A stretch of DNA of 64,000 nucleotides from Antedon mediterranea (Eukaryota > Echinodermata > Crinoidea > Comatulida > Antedonidae), in NCBI RefSeq assembly GCF_964355755.1, contig NC_092678.1, positions 13,428,922 to 13,492,921 of the forward strand, read 5' to 3'. The notes beneath the pieces are model-generated. The model was given only the letters and a program-made list of their open reading frames with translations, was not told the origin of the DNA and made no database searches. Every line of letters starts with the position of its first letter. Position 1 is the stretch's first letter. Of the stretch, positions 44,098 through 56,900 are shown piece by piece. The position numbers were made by a program, and so were the translations under genes.

Positions 44098-45623
44098 ATG
44101 AAATATAGGGATATTATAGGTCCAATAATGGTAAAAACACTTAATATAGGTTTAAATAGCGGAAAAATGAGTACCTCACAGAGACAGGCGGTAATAACTC
44201 TTATTGAAAAAGAAGGCAAAGACCGATGCAAATTAAAGAATTGGAGACCCATATCATTACTAAATGTGGACTACAAAATAGCATCGAAAGCACTATCCAC
44301 TAGATTGAGCCAGTTTATTCCTTCCCTTATCCACATTGATCAAACCGGTTTTGTAAATGGCCGATACATTGGCGAGTCAGTACGAACAATTGAAGATATT
44401 ATGGAGTTTACCAAAATAAAAAATATTCCAGGAATTATGCTTTTTTTGGACTATGAAAAAGCATTCGATTCGCTTGAATGGGGTTTTTTGTTTCAGGTTT
44501 AAAAAAAAGTAAACCTCGGAGAAAAATGTATTCAATTCATAAAAGCATTATATACTGATATAAGTAGTTGCGTGATAAATAATGGGCAGTCATCAAGTTA
44601 TTTTCCAGTTGGAAGGGGTGTACGACAGAGTGACCCCCTCAGCCCTTATTTATTTATCCTATCAATAGAATTACTAGCATGTGCCATACGAGACGATAAC
44701 ACTATTAAGGGGATTGCAGTAAATAATAGAGAAATTAAAATAACTCAATATGCAGACGACTCCACATGCTTTTTGAAAGATGAAGTGTCAGCAAAAAATA
44801 TAATTAACTTAATAGAGAAATTTTCAAAAATATCGGGCTTGAAATTAAATATAAGCAAATCGCAGGCTATATGGCTTGGTTCAAATAGGCGATGTAAAAA
44901 CAAACCAATACATATGCAATGGCCACAACAACCAGTAAAAGCATTAGGAGTTTACTTTTTTTATAATGAAAGACAACGGGAAAAATGTAATTTCGAAACG
45001 AAAATTAAACAACTAAAAACAATATTAAACATATGGAGAACCAGACAACTAACCTTAGCAGGAAAAATAATTTTAATTAAAACATTCGCAATATCCCAAT
45101 TTATATATTTAGCATCTGTCATACATATACCGCCCCATGTAGTTAAATCAATTGAAACAATTCTATTTAATTTCTTATGGAACGGTGGTAAAGGTATGAT
45201 AAAAAGAACAACATTAATTGGGAATATTGAAGAAGGCGGCTTAAAAATGGTAGATATCAAAAGTATGTTTAAGGCATTAAAGATAAAATGGATACAACGA
45301 TATAACATAAACGTCAATGCAGCATGGAGATCTCTACTATATAGGTTCCTAAATAAGCAAGGAGGCGACACTATTTTTTATTGTAATGTAAGCGCGGACT
45401 GTGTCCGTAGTTGGAAAAATATTCCATTGTTTTATAAGGATATGTTAAACGCTTATTTCGAATTAATACATCCTGATACAGTAAACGAAGGGTCCCAATA
45501 TATATGGTTTAATAGGCACATGCATATACATGGCAAGCCATTTTATTACAAGAGCCTCAGAGATGTTGGGATATGTTTAGTAAGCGACCTTTTTTATGAA
45601 AACGGTAATATCATTCCCTTTAA
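44098..45623 (+). pseudogene. L1/Tx1-type reverse transcriptase, first part
   Basis: NWRPISLLNVDYKIASKALS, DQTGFVNGRYIGESVRTIED, LDYEKAFDSLEW, then after an in-frame TAA at 44500-44502 the frame resumes without shift: GRGVRQSDPLSPYLFILSIE, the catalytic ITQYADDSTCF and ALGVYF. The single stop and the transposon insertion are the main lesions here. The frame reads ENGNIIPF up to the piggyBac-like insertion. Confidence 0.9.
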
Positions 45624-46677
45624 CACTTTGACTGCCAAACACGAAGATCTTCGTTTTTGGAAACACAACGCTTGACTGCCAAACACGAAGATCTTCGTTT
45701 TTCGCGTTTTTTTACGAAATCCGGTAGATAGGTTAATTATTGGTATATACTATAAATATGGACACTAAATTCGGTCTGGACCGTGAATATTTTACTTTTT
45801 GAAAGTAACTAATCTGGTTACGAACGATTGTCAAAATGGTACCTGTCGAAATAACATACACCGCGCATCACAGTAGCGCGTACAGCGATGGTTTGGCGCA
45901 TTGTGTATCGGTCGCGCGCTAGCTATGCCGCCGAAGCGTTTACAAAGGTTTATGTGGATTGGCATGTTTGTTTGTTATCTGAATAAAAAATAATGGATGA
46001 ATTTTCAATAAGAAATCTTTAATTTTATTATTGTATGTATACCCTAATTGTTTTGGTGTTTCACTGTACGTGGCCGAGTTTCAGAGATTCACGCAACAAA
46101 CTTGTTTAGAAATGGTATGAATATTATCATCAGTTTACTAGCTAGGCTATAGTAGAACTAGGCTATAGCCTAGGCCTAGTCGTAAAACGGTTCCGGACCA
46201 ACTTTAGGCCTAGTTAACCAGGCCTGGTGGCTTTACTATATGGATTTTGGCGAAACATTGATGTAAGATTTATGATTTATAAAATGTAATACATTTTTCG
46301 ATAGTGATAACTTGTTTTTATAGGCCTACCGGTGCCGTGTAAGTAACTTTTTCGTTGTTTGTTGATCTCACCGGGCGATATTTTCATATTGTGATGTCTT
46401 GCACAAAATCGCGAATATCTCGACTTTCTTGCGCGAAACTACGAAAAACTCAAAAACTGCGTTACTTTCATTTTACTATTACGATTTACATATTGCGATT
46501 TGAAAATCTTTCTTGGTACCATTGTAAAGCTAAAATCTTTATGATTATTTTAGTCTAAATTACATGTAAATCAGATCACATACATAGTTTCAATCAGCTT
46601 TAATAAAAACATCGAATTGGGCTATAAACGCTGGCGGTGGCAGTTTCTAACTGGAAAAACCTCTGGCAGTCAAAGTG
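45624..46677. mobile_element. piggyBac-like non-autonomous element with TTAA target
   Basis: The ends are CACTTTGACTGCCA... and ...TGGCAGTCAAAGTG, flanked by TTAA at 45620-45623 and 46678-46681. TTAA targeting plus a (C)NCTTTGACTGCC-like end is the signature of piggyBac families. The first ~35 bp are duplicated 44 bp inward (TTGACTGCCAAACACGAAG at 45628 and 45672). The element is 1054 bp and encodes no transposase; internal frames lack motifs. Skipping it and one TTAA restores the LINE frame exactly (IIPFNTWIKRG). Confidence 0.9.
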
Positions 46678-46681
46678 TTAA

Positions 46682-47470
46682 TACGTGGATAAAGAGAGGC
46701 TTATCGACAAGTAATTTCATGCACTGGAGAATGACGATATCTGCAATACCCCCACAGTGGAAAGCAAACATGAAGCTAGGGTTTTTACGAACAAATTATA
46801 AAAAGAGAGGGTTTATAGTGGAAGTAAAGAATGAAGAGAAAGAATTAGAAAGTATGAGTACAAAAAATATATACAGAGCCTTAATTAAAAAAATCTTTAA
46901 AATACCAACATCTCAAAGTAAATTGCAGGATGAATTAGGTGTAGATAGCGATAAATGGGAAACTATCTATGTATTACCATTTAAATGTTCTCAGGAGGTA
47001 AGAACCAGAATATTTCAGTATAAAATTAATGTGAATTGCTTGTCAACTAATAGTAGTAGTAATAGTAGTACATAAAATTAATGAATATTGTACCGAGTAA
47101 TATGTGTTCCTATTGTGAATCAAATAGTGAAACTATGACCCATCTTTTGGTTGAATGTAACATTGCAACCAAACTATGGGATGAATTCACAACTTGGTGG
47201 GAAAACATTTCAAAAACAAAGATTTACCTTGATAAAACCTCCATATTATTTGGTTACAATACAGAAAATCCTGATATGTTATTAAATCTATGTATTTTGT
47301 TGATTAAGAAAATTATATTTAGTTACAAATTAACTCACAAAAAGCCAGTCTTCCAGGTTTTCTTTAATCGGTTAAAATTTAATTATAACGTAGAGAAAAA
47401 CATTGCTTCTAAAAGAAGTACATTGTATAATTTCAGACAAAAGTGGAGATTAATAGAAGATTATATTTGA
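46682..47470 (+). pseudogene. L1/Tx1-type LINE protein, C-terminal part
   Basis: It continues WIKRGLSTSNFMHWRM and QWKANMKLGF to VNCLSTN, where an AGT microsatellite expansion (47050-47070) and a frame change break it. The next frame, from 47081, has NMCSYCESNSETMTHLLVEC, a CxxC...HxxxxC knuckle typical of the end of this LINE group, and LWDEFTTWWENI. It ends at 47470. Confidence 0.85.
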
Positions 47471-48121
47471 TAACTTAACGATACTGTTTCTCGAGGAAAT
47501 GACTTACTTTTGTGTATTATTATTATTATTACGCTTGCTCTTTATTATTGTATTAAATTAAATGTAAACCAGAAATTATTATTTGCACTTGTTAGATATA
47601 TTTAAGTATTTATTATAGGCATACTATTAGTTCCTTGGTTACAATACAGATAATTAAAAATATGTATTTTATTAATATATATGTATTATTTTAAAGAAAC
47701 AAAAATGGTTATGTTGTTAAATGTATGTATCTGATTTTAATTAACACAATTATATTATAGTTCCTTGGTAATAGTACAGATTAAGATATATTTGTGTGTA
47801 TGTATGTGTATGTATAAATATGAGTATTATTTATTATTGCTATAAAGACAAAAAAAAAATTAATATGTTAGTAAATGTATATATCTGGCTAATTTGATTA
47901 ATACAATTATATTTAGTTAGATTAGTTACATAATTGTGGAAAACACAGCATTTACCAAATTAATTAATTATTTACTTTAAAAAAAAATGGAATTAATAAT
48001 TTATAGTTTTTTAATATTGTTTGATCACTGTAAGTTACTTTATTTAAACGTTCATATCTTTTTGATACCTATTACTTTATATTTAAGTGATTTGTGTTAT
48101 GGTTGTATTTTTTGAAATGAA

Positions 48122-48172
48122 TAAAAAAAAAATGAAAAAAAAAAAAAAAAAAAAAAAAAAATGAAAAAAACA
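48122..48172 (+). repeat. A-rich 3' tail of the LINE
   Basis: Two A runs separated by ATG units. The orientation agrees with the upstream coding region. Confidence 0.75.
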
Positions 48173-49589
48173 GACAAAATATAATACTTGATGTGACGAA
48201 AAGCACATGAGTATTATTTATATTAGATGATTTATATTTCGTATTTTTACATACTTGTTCTGTATGTTTATTACAATGTTCTGACACAAACGTATTTTTG
48301 TTGTTTTTGTTGTTAAGGTTTATTTGTTTGAAAATATTCTGCATCATTTGAATATTTTGTGTCCTAATCCAAGCAAGAATCCACTTGGTAGTATTACTGG
48401 CTATTTGCATAATGTCACAAAAAAAACCCAATCGGATCACGCGTGTAAATAGTAGTATAGGTATAGTAGTACATAAAGATCAAATTAAATACTGTATATT
48501 AGTAAAACATATTAGGAGTACACAGCTGTTTCAACTAGTGTTAAGATATCAGAAAAAGTCAAGCGCCCTCAGTGTTAGCAGACGAGGCTCTCCCGAGTCA
48601 CGCGGACATTTAATTTTTGTTTACAAACCATTATTTCGCGAACTCCAAATTAAATTTCGCTATCGTGAGTTTTTATGAAGTAAAAACATTTTATACAAAA
48701 CTAAATGATTAAAAAAAGTGTATGTTCAATTAAAAAATAAATATTTTATTGTTTCTTTATTATAAATTAATAAATAAACGACGATATTGTCAATTTTACT
48801 GAAACACTCTCCCGCACATAAACCAGGAAGTCGAGATAAACTGTGTAATGAAAAAGTAAACAATCGTAAGTAGAAAATATCATTGTATTCTTTACTTTTT
48901 TTTGTGGATATAATTCATTTTTTTAGAAAAAGAACGAACTAGAATATAGTCCATCATTATTATATAAACAAAATAATACTAGTTTTGTTAATATAGCCTG
49001 ATTCAGTTTTTAGTAAAACTCGCATATTTTGCAGCCCCTTTATACATTGTTATTGTTATCGGCGAGAAAACGGTTTGGCGATAGGTTTAGAAAGTGCGTT
49101 GACGCCCGCGATGACCGTGACGGTAATGTGGGCCTATAGTATGAAGCTAGGCCGAAACATAGAAAATTCGTAATAGTTAAACCTTTAATTACCCTAATCC
49201 TAAATTTAATCATTATAACTGTTACCAAATAATTAATGGCATGTGTTTATAATAATAATTATTGCTTTCCTGGTGCATTTTTAGGCTAGCTGGTGTGACT
49301 GAGTGACAGTCACAGCCTAGGCTAGGCCTTAATATTAATACATTTGTATAATAATGATTTTTAAACCATTAATATTATAAACAAAATATTTTGGCTATTA
49401 GCTCTCTTGTTTGGATTTGTTTGGACACAAAACTGAAGTACTGTAGATTTAAAAATTGATTTATTTTTAAAGGAAAGTACAGTTGCATCTATTGTTTTTG
49501 TAATCAAGATGACATCAGAACCAACAATGTTCCTCAAGCCTGTAGATATCTCAAGGCCTACAATCATGACTACAAGTCTTTTGTAGACC
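48173..49589. other. No gene recognised
   Basis: AT-rich DNA. The start of a dispersed repeat (AGAAAAAGTCAAGCGCCCTC at 48551) also occurs in similar form at 25065. A 97-codon plus frame (48385-48678) has no domain and crosses that repeat. Confidence 0.4.
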
Positions 49590-50705
49590 ATGGCAGGGAA
49601 AAAAAAGAAGCAAAACAATATCGCACAGCGTTGTTACCTGGTAGACATTGAATTAAACAGGGTAGGTAAATAATCAATCATAACTACCTCTTTAGAAAGT
49701 TTAATACACACTCCAAACAATGAAATATGTGTTTGTACTTCATATTAAAGAACAATGTTAGTATAAAATAACTGTCGAAACAAACAATTGTTACAGTAAT
49801 TTATAAATATACCTCTTTTCTTTATTAAATATTTCCTCAATCAAATATTTTTCCAGGTGTCAATATGTTATAATATTCCACATGCGACAGGATGCTGACA
49901 TCTTGACTGGTAAATTCAAATGTTGTTTCAACTTTACATTGACATTACATAATAACTCAATTGGTCAAGTTGCTCTTTAAATATACATTGTCCCTTTGAG
50001 CATAGAATTTCAAAAATGTTTATCCTATTTTTATGCATAACAAAGCAAACCTTTGGCTGGAACTTATTTTCCTATGAATTATCCATATATTATCATTATC
50101 TGCTACAAGAAATAGTTGTTAACATTTTTAAAATATAATAATTGTGATGCTCATTTTTTATGCAGATTGACATTTATTTGGTTGATCAATATTGTTTAAT
50201 CTCAGAGGATCATCTAGCAGAAAGAGAAAATCAGAAGCTGCAGCACATCGACATGCTACAAAGTACAATGATTAAAATCATGTCTTTAGAAGAGAATCTT
50301 GAGCATTTAAGAAATGAACTCTCAGTGTCACTTGTGACAAAACAGCATAGTAAGATTGCAGAGACTGGCCACAGAATAAATCTAAAAGAACAAGAGGTCA
50401 AATACTTGGTCAGTCCTACGTTATACACCTTTAAAATTATGTCTAAAACATGCAATACTATAAAAAATAATGCCATATTTCTTTTATATATTTTATATAG
50501 CGAACTACTATGAACCAAGAGATTTGAAACTGGACCTCTATGTACAAAAATGGACGAGGTATTTAGAAAAAATAAATTCCTCGACAGCAGTACCACGGAA
50601 AGAGTTTTGTGGAAAATCATGAATTCACATCTGACGTTTATTTCACCTGAGATCCAGCATGAAGTAACTAAGCCGGTAACTAAGTGCAGAAAAGTTGAGG
50701 AATAG
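49590..50705 (+). CDS. Candidate four-exon gene for a small coiled-coil protein
   Basis: Proposed exons are 49590-49661, 49857-49909, 50206-50408 and 50520-50705. Exon 1 starts MAGKKKKQNNIAQRCYLVDI and has donor AACAGG|GTAGGT. Exon 2 has acceptor TTTTTCCAG and donor ACTG|GTAAAT. Exon 3 has acceptor TTTAATCTCAG and encodes a heptad-like helix (DHLAERENQKLQHIDMLQ...LEENLEHLRNELS). Exon 4 runs to a stop at 50703-50705 with VFRKNKFLDSSTTERVLW and SPEIQHEV. Phases agree for exons 2-3 and 3-4. The exon 1-2 junction is off by one base, and the exon 3 donor (GTCAGT) is weak. I do not recognise the family. It could be a real small coiled-coil protein or a decayed one. Confidence 0.4.
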
Positions 50706-50857
50706 TTTGCTATTTCTCAGTTAATTGTTACAGTATTGCATATTATGTACAGTATACTGTATGAATGGTAGTGTTTTTTTTTATTGCTAGAACAATGATT
50801 TTGTAAATATTTAACAAATAGCATATGAATTGTAATTGAATTTTGTGGACGTTATTT

Positions 50858-51298
50858 TATTTTAATTTGGTTTATATATTAATAATTATTGATTGATAAC
50901 GGAAATTCATGTTATTTACTGATTTAGATTGTGATTGCATATATACAATACAAATATGAAAGAAATATGCATTTATAATTAAATATCTAATGTCACAGTA
51001 CTCTATAGCTTCTTTCTATTAATATATTACAAATCTTTGACTAAGACATGCTAGGTAGGCTGCTAGGCCTTTAACCTGCTGATGATGTAGCCTAGCCTAT
51101 ATATAGTATAGGCCTAGCTAGGCCTGTAGCCTGGCCTACTCTGTACTCCTCTCCCAATATGAATGATTATTAAAAAAGCTTAGGCCTAGGCTAGGTCTAA
51201 TTTTTAATTAGGACCAGGAACAAGCAATCAGCTTTATAACAGGTCAACTGTCACTCAGGCCCCCGAATAGACATGTTTACGTGTTAAAAATAAACAGT
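50858..51298. repeat. Tandem duplication, first copy (~440 bp)
   Basis: Contains ATTTTATTTTAATTTGG, the TAGGCCTA-rich centre and ends GTTTACGTGTTAAAAATAAACAG. The next base begins the second copy. Only scattered differences separate the two. Confidence 0.85.
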
Positions 51299-51569
51299 TA
51301 TTTTATTTTAATTTGGTTTATATATTAATAATTATTTATTGATGACGGAAATTGATGTTATTTACTGATTTAGATTGTGATTGCATATCAAAATAATAAA
51401 TATACAATACAAATATGAAAGAAATATGCATTTATGATTAAATATCTAATGTCAGAGTACTCTATAGCTTCTTTCTATTAATATATTACAGATCTTTGAC
51501 TAAGACATGCTAGGTAGGCTGCTAGGCCTTTAACCTGTTGATGATGTAGCCTAGCCTATATATAGTATA

Positions 51570-53676
51570 GGGTAGTAACAAAGTGTGAGGCAGCGAGGCA
51601 GGGAAGGCATGCGAGGCAAGTCAGAAAGTTATGCGAGGCATCGTTTTACCATCATCAAAAAATGCGAGGCATCATTTTATCATTTCTCAAAATTGCAAGG
51701 CAGGAAATCACCGAAATTGAAGTAGCCTAGGCCTAGGCCCGCTAGGCTAGTTTCCTTTTGCACCTGCCTTGTATTTTAACCAAGGCTTTATCCTGAATAC
51801 CACAGCTTAGAATTAGTAGGCCTACTTTAATGAAGAAAAATCACATAAAAGTAACAATAAATCCATTAAATTGGTGATTTTACAGACGTTGTTTTTCTCG
51901 CATTTCGCACACTCAATGTTCAATATTTTGGTTTCTATGGAACGCCAAAAGAGCAAAATTAATTAGAGGGCTAAAAACTCTGTGGAATCCATTTATATTT
52001 AACGCATTATTTGGTGAAAATCAAGTACAATTTCAATAGATTTTGTCACTGTCAGTAAGGAAAAATGTTACTGTTGATAATGTACACGGTTTCGTTAACC
52101 TTTTAAAGAATAAAATAGAAAAATTCATCATAATATCCTTAGTAGGATGTCCTAGGTCTAGACTAGGTAGTGATGTTGATTTAGGATCGATTATTATTCT
52201 TTGAAAACAGAACAGTATCAGCAGTAACATATTACAACATTTTTATTGACAAATTAACAAATATATTGAAATAAAACGTGTTTTTCACCAATAAATGCAT
52301 GAGAAATTGACGCATTCCACTGAGTTTTAGTCCTCTATTATCGTTGCTCTTTTAGCGCTCCATAGAAACAAAAATATTGAACATTGAATAAGTGAAATTC
52401 GCGAACAGTGTGCGAGAAACACGCCTGTAAAGTCATTAATTTAAGGATTTATTTGTTACTTTTTATGTGATTCTTTCATTAAAGTACTCATGAGGTATAC
52501 TTCTAAGGTGTGGTATTCACACGATAAAGTTAGTTATCAAATTTGGAGTAAAAATACAAGCGGAGTAAAAATACAAGCGAAGGAAACTAGCGCCAGGTTT
52601 ATTAGTACGTACATGGACAACAATAAATAAAAATCGTTCGTAATATACCTAGCTTACTAAAACAGGAATAGTGTATCATTATTAAATATTACACCAATTA
52701 TTATTTTATCAAAATTGATTAAATTATTTTCTACATAGGCCTCTTATCTAGGTTAGGGCTAAGCATATTAGCTAAAGTTTAATTTTAGGCCTAGTATTAC
52801 AATTGTCGGACGTAAGTCTTTTTTCACACGCGCTCCAGAATTCTTCTGTCGCAATTTTTTTCTTTGCGGCATGTTATTGGATCGGCATATCAGTTACCTT
52901 TTATTCACCGCCAGTTATTGAACTTGTCCTGGCAATCGCTGTTCACCTTATTTGCGAGAGAGGTACACGTGTTGTGTTCCTAGAGAATGGAATGTCAAAA
53001 ATGTCTTTGGCACGCCGCTCAGAGAGAAGTCTGTGCGTTGCTGCATGCTGAAACCACGTGCTATAGGAGGGGAATGCACCACAATCCTCTGAGCTGAGGG
53101 CTGAATCATTCCGTTACCTGCTAAATAGTAAAGAGGGATTTTCCATCTCTCGGGTCTACCGGATCTAGGCGCAAGGGTGTGACAAAATATTATTTTCACT
53201 CTGCTACGTTCGAGAGACATGTGAGTGAACACGCTCGAAATGCCAACAAACATTGCAGTCATTTGATGAGTGTGTCGCTATAACAATTATTGTTTATCGA
53301 AAGTTGAAGACTGTCGTTCAGATTTTTGAACCGTAGTTTGGGCACTTTTGTAAAAGTAAAATTTGACACGATATGACTTGAATGAAAAAACAATCGTTAC
53401 ATAAAAATAAACAACATGATGACTGTATACACGAATCTATTTAGATACGCTTGTATCGATTGATTATTAGGCCTATAATATAGCATAATAGCACGTTAAG
53501 ATATGCCTCGCACCTTTTTGAAATTGTAAACTATATGCCTCGCATGCCTCGCATTTTTGGAAATGATAAAATGATGCCTCGCACAAATATTTGGCATGCC
53601 TCGCACAAATATTTGGCATGCCTCGCATGCCTCGCTTGCCTCGCGTGCCTCGCTGCCTCGCACTTTGTCAACACTC
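51570..53676. mobile_element. DNA transposon with 9-bp target duplication and GCGAGGCA-rich ends
   Basis: TATAGTATA flanks both sides (51561-51569 and 53677-53685), and the undisrupted sister near 51105 shows the empty site. The ends are GGGTAGTAACAAAGTGTGAG and, inverted, GAGTGTTGACAAAGTGCGAG, followed by many GCGAGGCA or TGCGAGGCAT repeats at both ends. A 9-bp duplication suggests a Mutator-like superfamily, but the ends are not familiar. Two frames at 52803-53051 (+) and 52948-53262 (-) overlap and show no transposase motif. Confidence 0.8.
51775..52530. repeat. Inverted repeat inside the 9-bp-TSD element
   Basis: About 270-290 bp at 51775-52045 are inverted at 52235-52530 (shared GTTCAATATTTTGGTTTCTATGG, ATTGGTGATTTTACAG-like and TGAATACCACA blocks). 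Identity is moderate, so the foldback is old. The spacer 52046-52234 is single-copy here. Confidence 0.7.
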
Positions 53677-53931
53677 TATAGTATAGGCATAGCTAGGCCT
53701 GTAGCCTGGCCTACTCTGTACTCCTCTCCCATTATGAATGATTATTAAAAAAGCTTAGGCCTACTAGACTAGGCCTAATTTTTAATTAGGACCAGGAACA
53801 AGTAAGTAATCAGCTTTATAACAAGTCAACTGTCACTCAGCCCCCCCCCCCCACCCCGAATAGACATGTTTACGTGTTAAAAATAAACAGCCATTAGTCT
53901 TACACAGCTGGTTTTAACCACGCAAGGGGGC

Positions 53932-56900
53932 CTGGGCGCGATTTTGTTTTTCGTACATAAGTTGGGGACCCCCTCATGAAACGTCACAAAATAAACATGA
54001 ATAATTCATCAGTTAAATTTTCTTGTTCTGTGTGCACCCAAGCGTATAGCAACAAGAAGTGATTACACAACTGCGATACGATACTTTTACAGTAGGCCTA
54101 GGACTCTAATACCCTTTTTACACTATCGACTGAGAGAGGAAAACGAGTTGAACTCGGAGGCAATTTCCATTTACACTAGCCAAAAAAACTGCGAGATGAA
54201 CTCGAGTTGCGCCCATTTACACTACATCGATCACCCCGGTGCTGTCAATCAAATCACTATTGCAAGCGCACACGTGGAACTTAACTGACTAATGGTTTAA
54301 ATGTTAAAATACTGGAACATATCGACAAATCTCATATAAAAACATAATAATCCGAATTTACACACAATTTATTTAATTTTGAATGTAGTCCAGTGTTATA
54401 TTTTCTTTGTGGCTATTAAAGTGGAGCTCCACCCAGAAAATTACTATTTTTCATACATTTCAACTATTATTTAAAAATATCATCCCTTATACTTCATATT
54501 TTTTTGAATTTTTTTTCAATGAGTACGATTTTCTTGAAAATCACGCCTTTTTGCGTTTTGGGGGGATACCTTGTAATTTCCTATTCTTTTACATGCAAAA
54601 GGGGGGTATATTTGAATAATCCTAAAAAATTCATTTCTTCACCAAAAAAAAAATGTAAAATGTAAATTTATGTAATTTTTCCAGATCTTTCTATTTCTGG
54701 TATTTTTATCACGTATACATTGCGCAATTTTGCGTAAATAGACACTTTCCCCCGTTCGGGTCCAATTGGGTTTTTTATTTTGCTAGGGAGTACGATCACG
54801 TGACATTTTTCACAATCACACTACTGCAGCTGGCGATCTGTTATTTTGTCGCGATGTTATTTTTGACGGGCGAAAAGTATATTAAAACATTCTGAATGTG
54901 ACCCTATTATATTTCACAGTGTAATAATGTGATTATGAGACTATTACTAAAATGTCAAATTTAACGAGATTTGAGAAAGACGTGGCTATACAGTATATTC
55001 AATAAAGCTAGGCCTAGGCCTACTAGAGTGTAGGTATGTACCGATCCTGCGTGGCCTCTAGCTAGGCTAGGCTGACAGCAGTGAAGTTTGTTTTGCTGGC
55101 ACCCGACCTTGGCCTACCCATGGGCCATGATAGGGTGCCTGAATAGTTGCTTTTCAGTCAGGTCTAAGCTTGCACATCGCTTTACTACTCTTGTTCTGTA
55201 TACTATAGGATTTTGTGTTTCACAATTCTTAATGTGCGAGAAAACCCAGGAACGATAAATGGGGCGAAACGACCATGCCTATGAATACATAGGCCTCTAG
55301 ACAAAAATTCAAGGCTAGCTAGGCTGAGCACACGGCTGAGCTAGGCCTAGCCCTAGCTTAAAGTTAAAAGCAATCTGATAAGATTATTATGCTGTTGTTG
55401 TACAGTGAAAATCATGAGGTTACATGTAAATTATACTGACATTCTTATCGGAAATATTACTTAGGCCTAAACAAATCGTATTAATTGTGTGTATAAAATT
55501 TATTCCCCATTTTTCGACACATAATTTACCCAAGGGGAGACATTTCATCAATGCGTTTAACGGCGACTAAAACGCGTCAGTCGCTAAGTGTAACGCGTTT
55601 TGCGACGTATTGTAAACTAATAACCCCTAAGTTACTGAAAAACTGTAATGTGTTAAAAAACACTATTTTCTGACCGATTTTTTAGAAATGAGTTTTTGGA
55701 AAATATTTCCGTATTTTTCCTGTTTTTTTTTATGTAATCACTTTCAATTAAACATACTTAAACATAATATAAGCTGAGAAAGTCTGAGTGTAGCTCCACT
55801 TTAAGATTATCATTTATTATTTAAAAATTAGGGCCTAACAATTATTTTTATTTTTAAAATGACTGCATTTCCGCCTTGTAGACTGTACGTACAAATAGGC
55901 CTTAAATTGTTAGGTTGGCGTAAAAATAGGGTAGGTATGGTAAGTATTTAAAATAAAAAATGTATTTGTTAATTAGCATAACAATGTATCAATGAAGGAA
56001 AATTATTATATGATAGGCCTACTTTTTCAGTTCCTAAAGACGTCAGTATTATATATATTTTTCCCTTTTTCAATAATTAGGCCTACGTATATAGAATCGG
56101 CCAGGGTAGAGTTACACCAATATTACATTAGTTTAGGCTTTCTGGTAAGGTAGAATGCACACGAAAAATTTCAATATTTTCAGCAGAAAAAAAAATCACA
56201 AATTTGTTTTTGCCTTTAAATATAAATAAATAAATAATAAAATAACGAAGAGCACAATATATCGTACAATTATTATTTTAAGCAAAAAGGGTGTATTTTA
56301 AGCAAAAAACCTATTTTGTTCGCATAATATATTGTATTTCTGTGACAAAATGTTACATTTTCACGTCAATGACCTTTAACAGCTCGGTGTTGAACCACAA
56401 AAACCGTTTACACTTCTTGTCCCCGGTGTAGATTCGACTACACCGGAGAAGGTACACCGGAAAACATTCAGCTTCGTTTCACCCCGGGGAGACCACACCG
56501 GGGTGGTTGGATTTTCCCATTTACACCAGTCAATAAAAACCACAACACCGGCGTTTAACGAACCGATGTACTAACAACTGCGGGGTTACACCGCTGTTAC
56601 AGTGATAGTGTAAAAGGGGTATAAGTCAATTCACGTGATTGCCTTCGCGCACTCTTCTTCACACACACACACCACTATGCAAAATGTGTCGAGTCGAGGC
56701 TAATCGACAGCTAGGCAAGACATTACACTAAATTCATTGGACATAGCCCAAAGAAAGCTTAGACCCACAAGAATAAAGAATGTGTATAATTTGTGTACTG
56801 TATTTTTTTAATTCTGCTATTTTATTATCAAACAATATGATGTAATCAAAGGAACTTTAAAAATGCGCGTATATGAACACATGAGATGGGAAGATTAGAC

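Larger units (their letters stand above)
44085..48172 (+). mobile_element. L1/Tx1-type LINE, 5'-truncated, with nested piggyBac-like insert
   Basis: The RT palm, thumb and a C-terminal CCHC-type knuckle are followed by a ~650-bp 3' UTR and an A-rich tail at 48122-48172. The 5' end starts within the RT domain. The coding region is split at 45623/46682 by the TTAA element. The order and motifs (IHIDQTGFVNGRYIGES) are those of the L1-related Tx1/L1 group. Confidence 0.85.
51299..53887. repeat. Tandem duplication, second copy, split by a transposon
   Basis: The second copy runs 51299-51569 and, after the insert, 53677-53887, ending again GTTTACGTGTTAAAAATAAACAG. The right half has a C homopolymer (~12 C) at 53841-53852 that is short in copy one. 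Confidence 0.85.
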
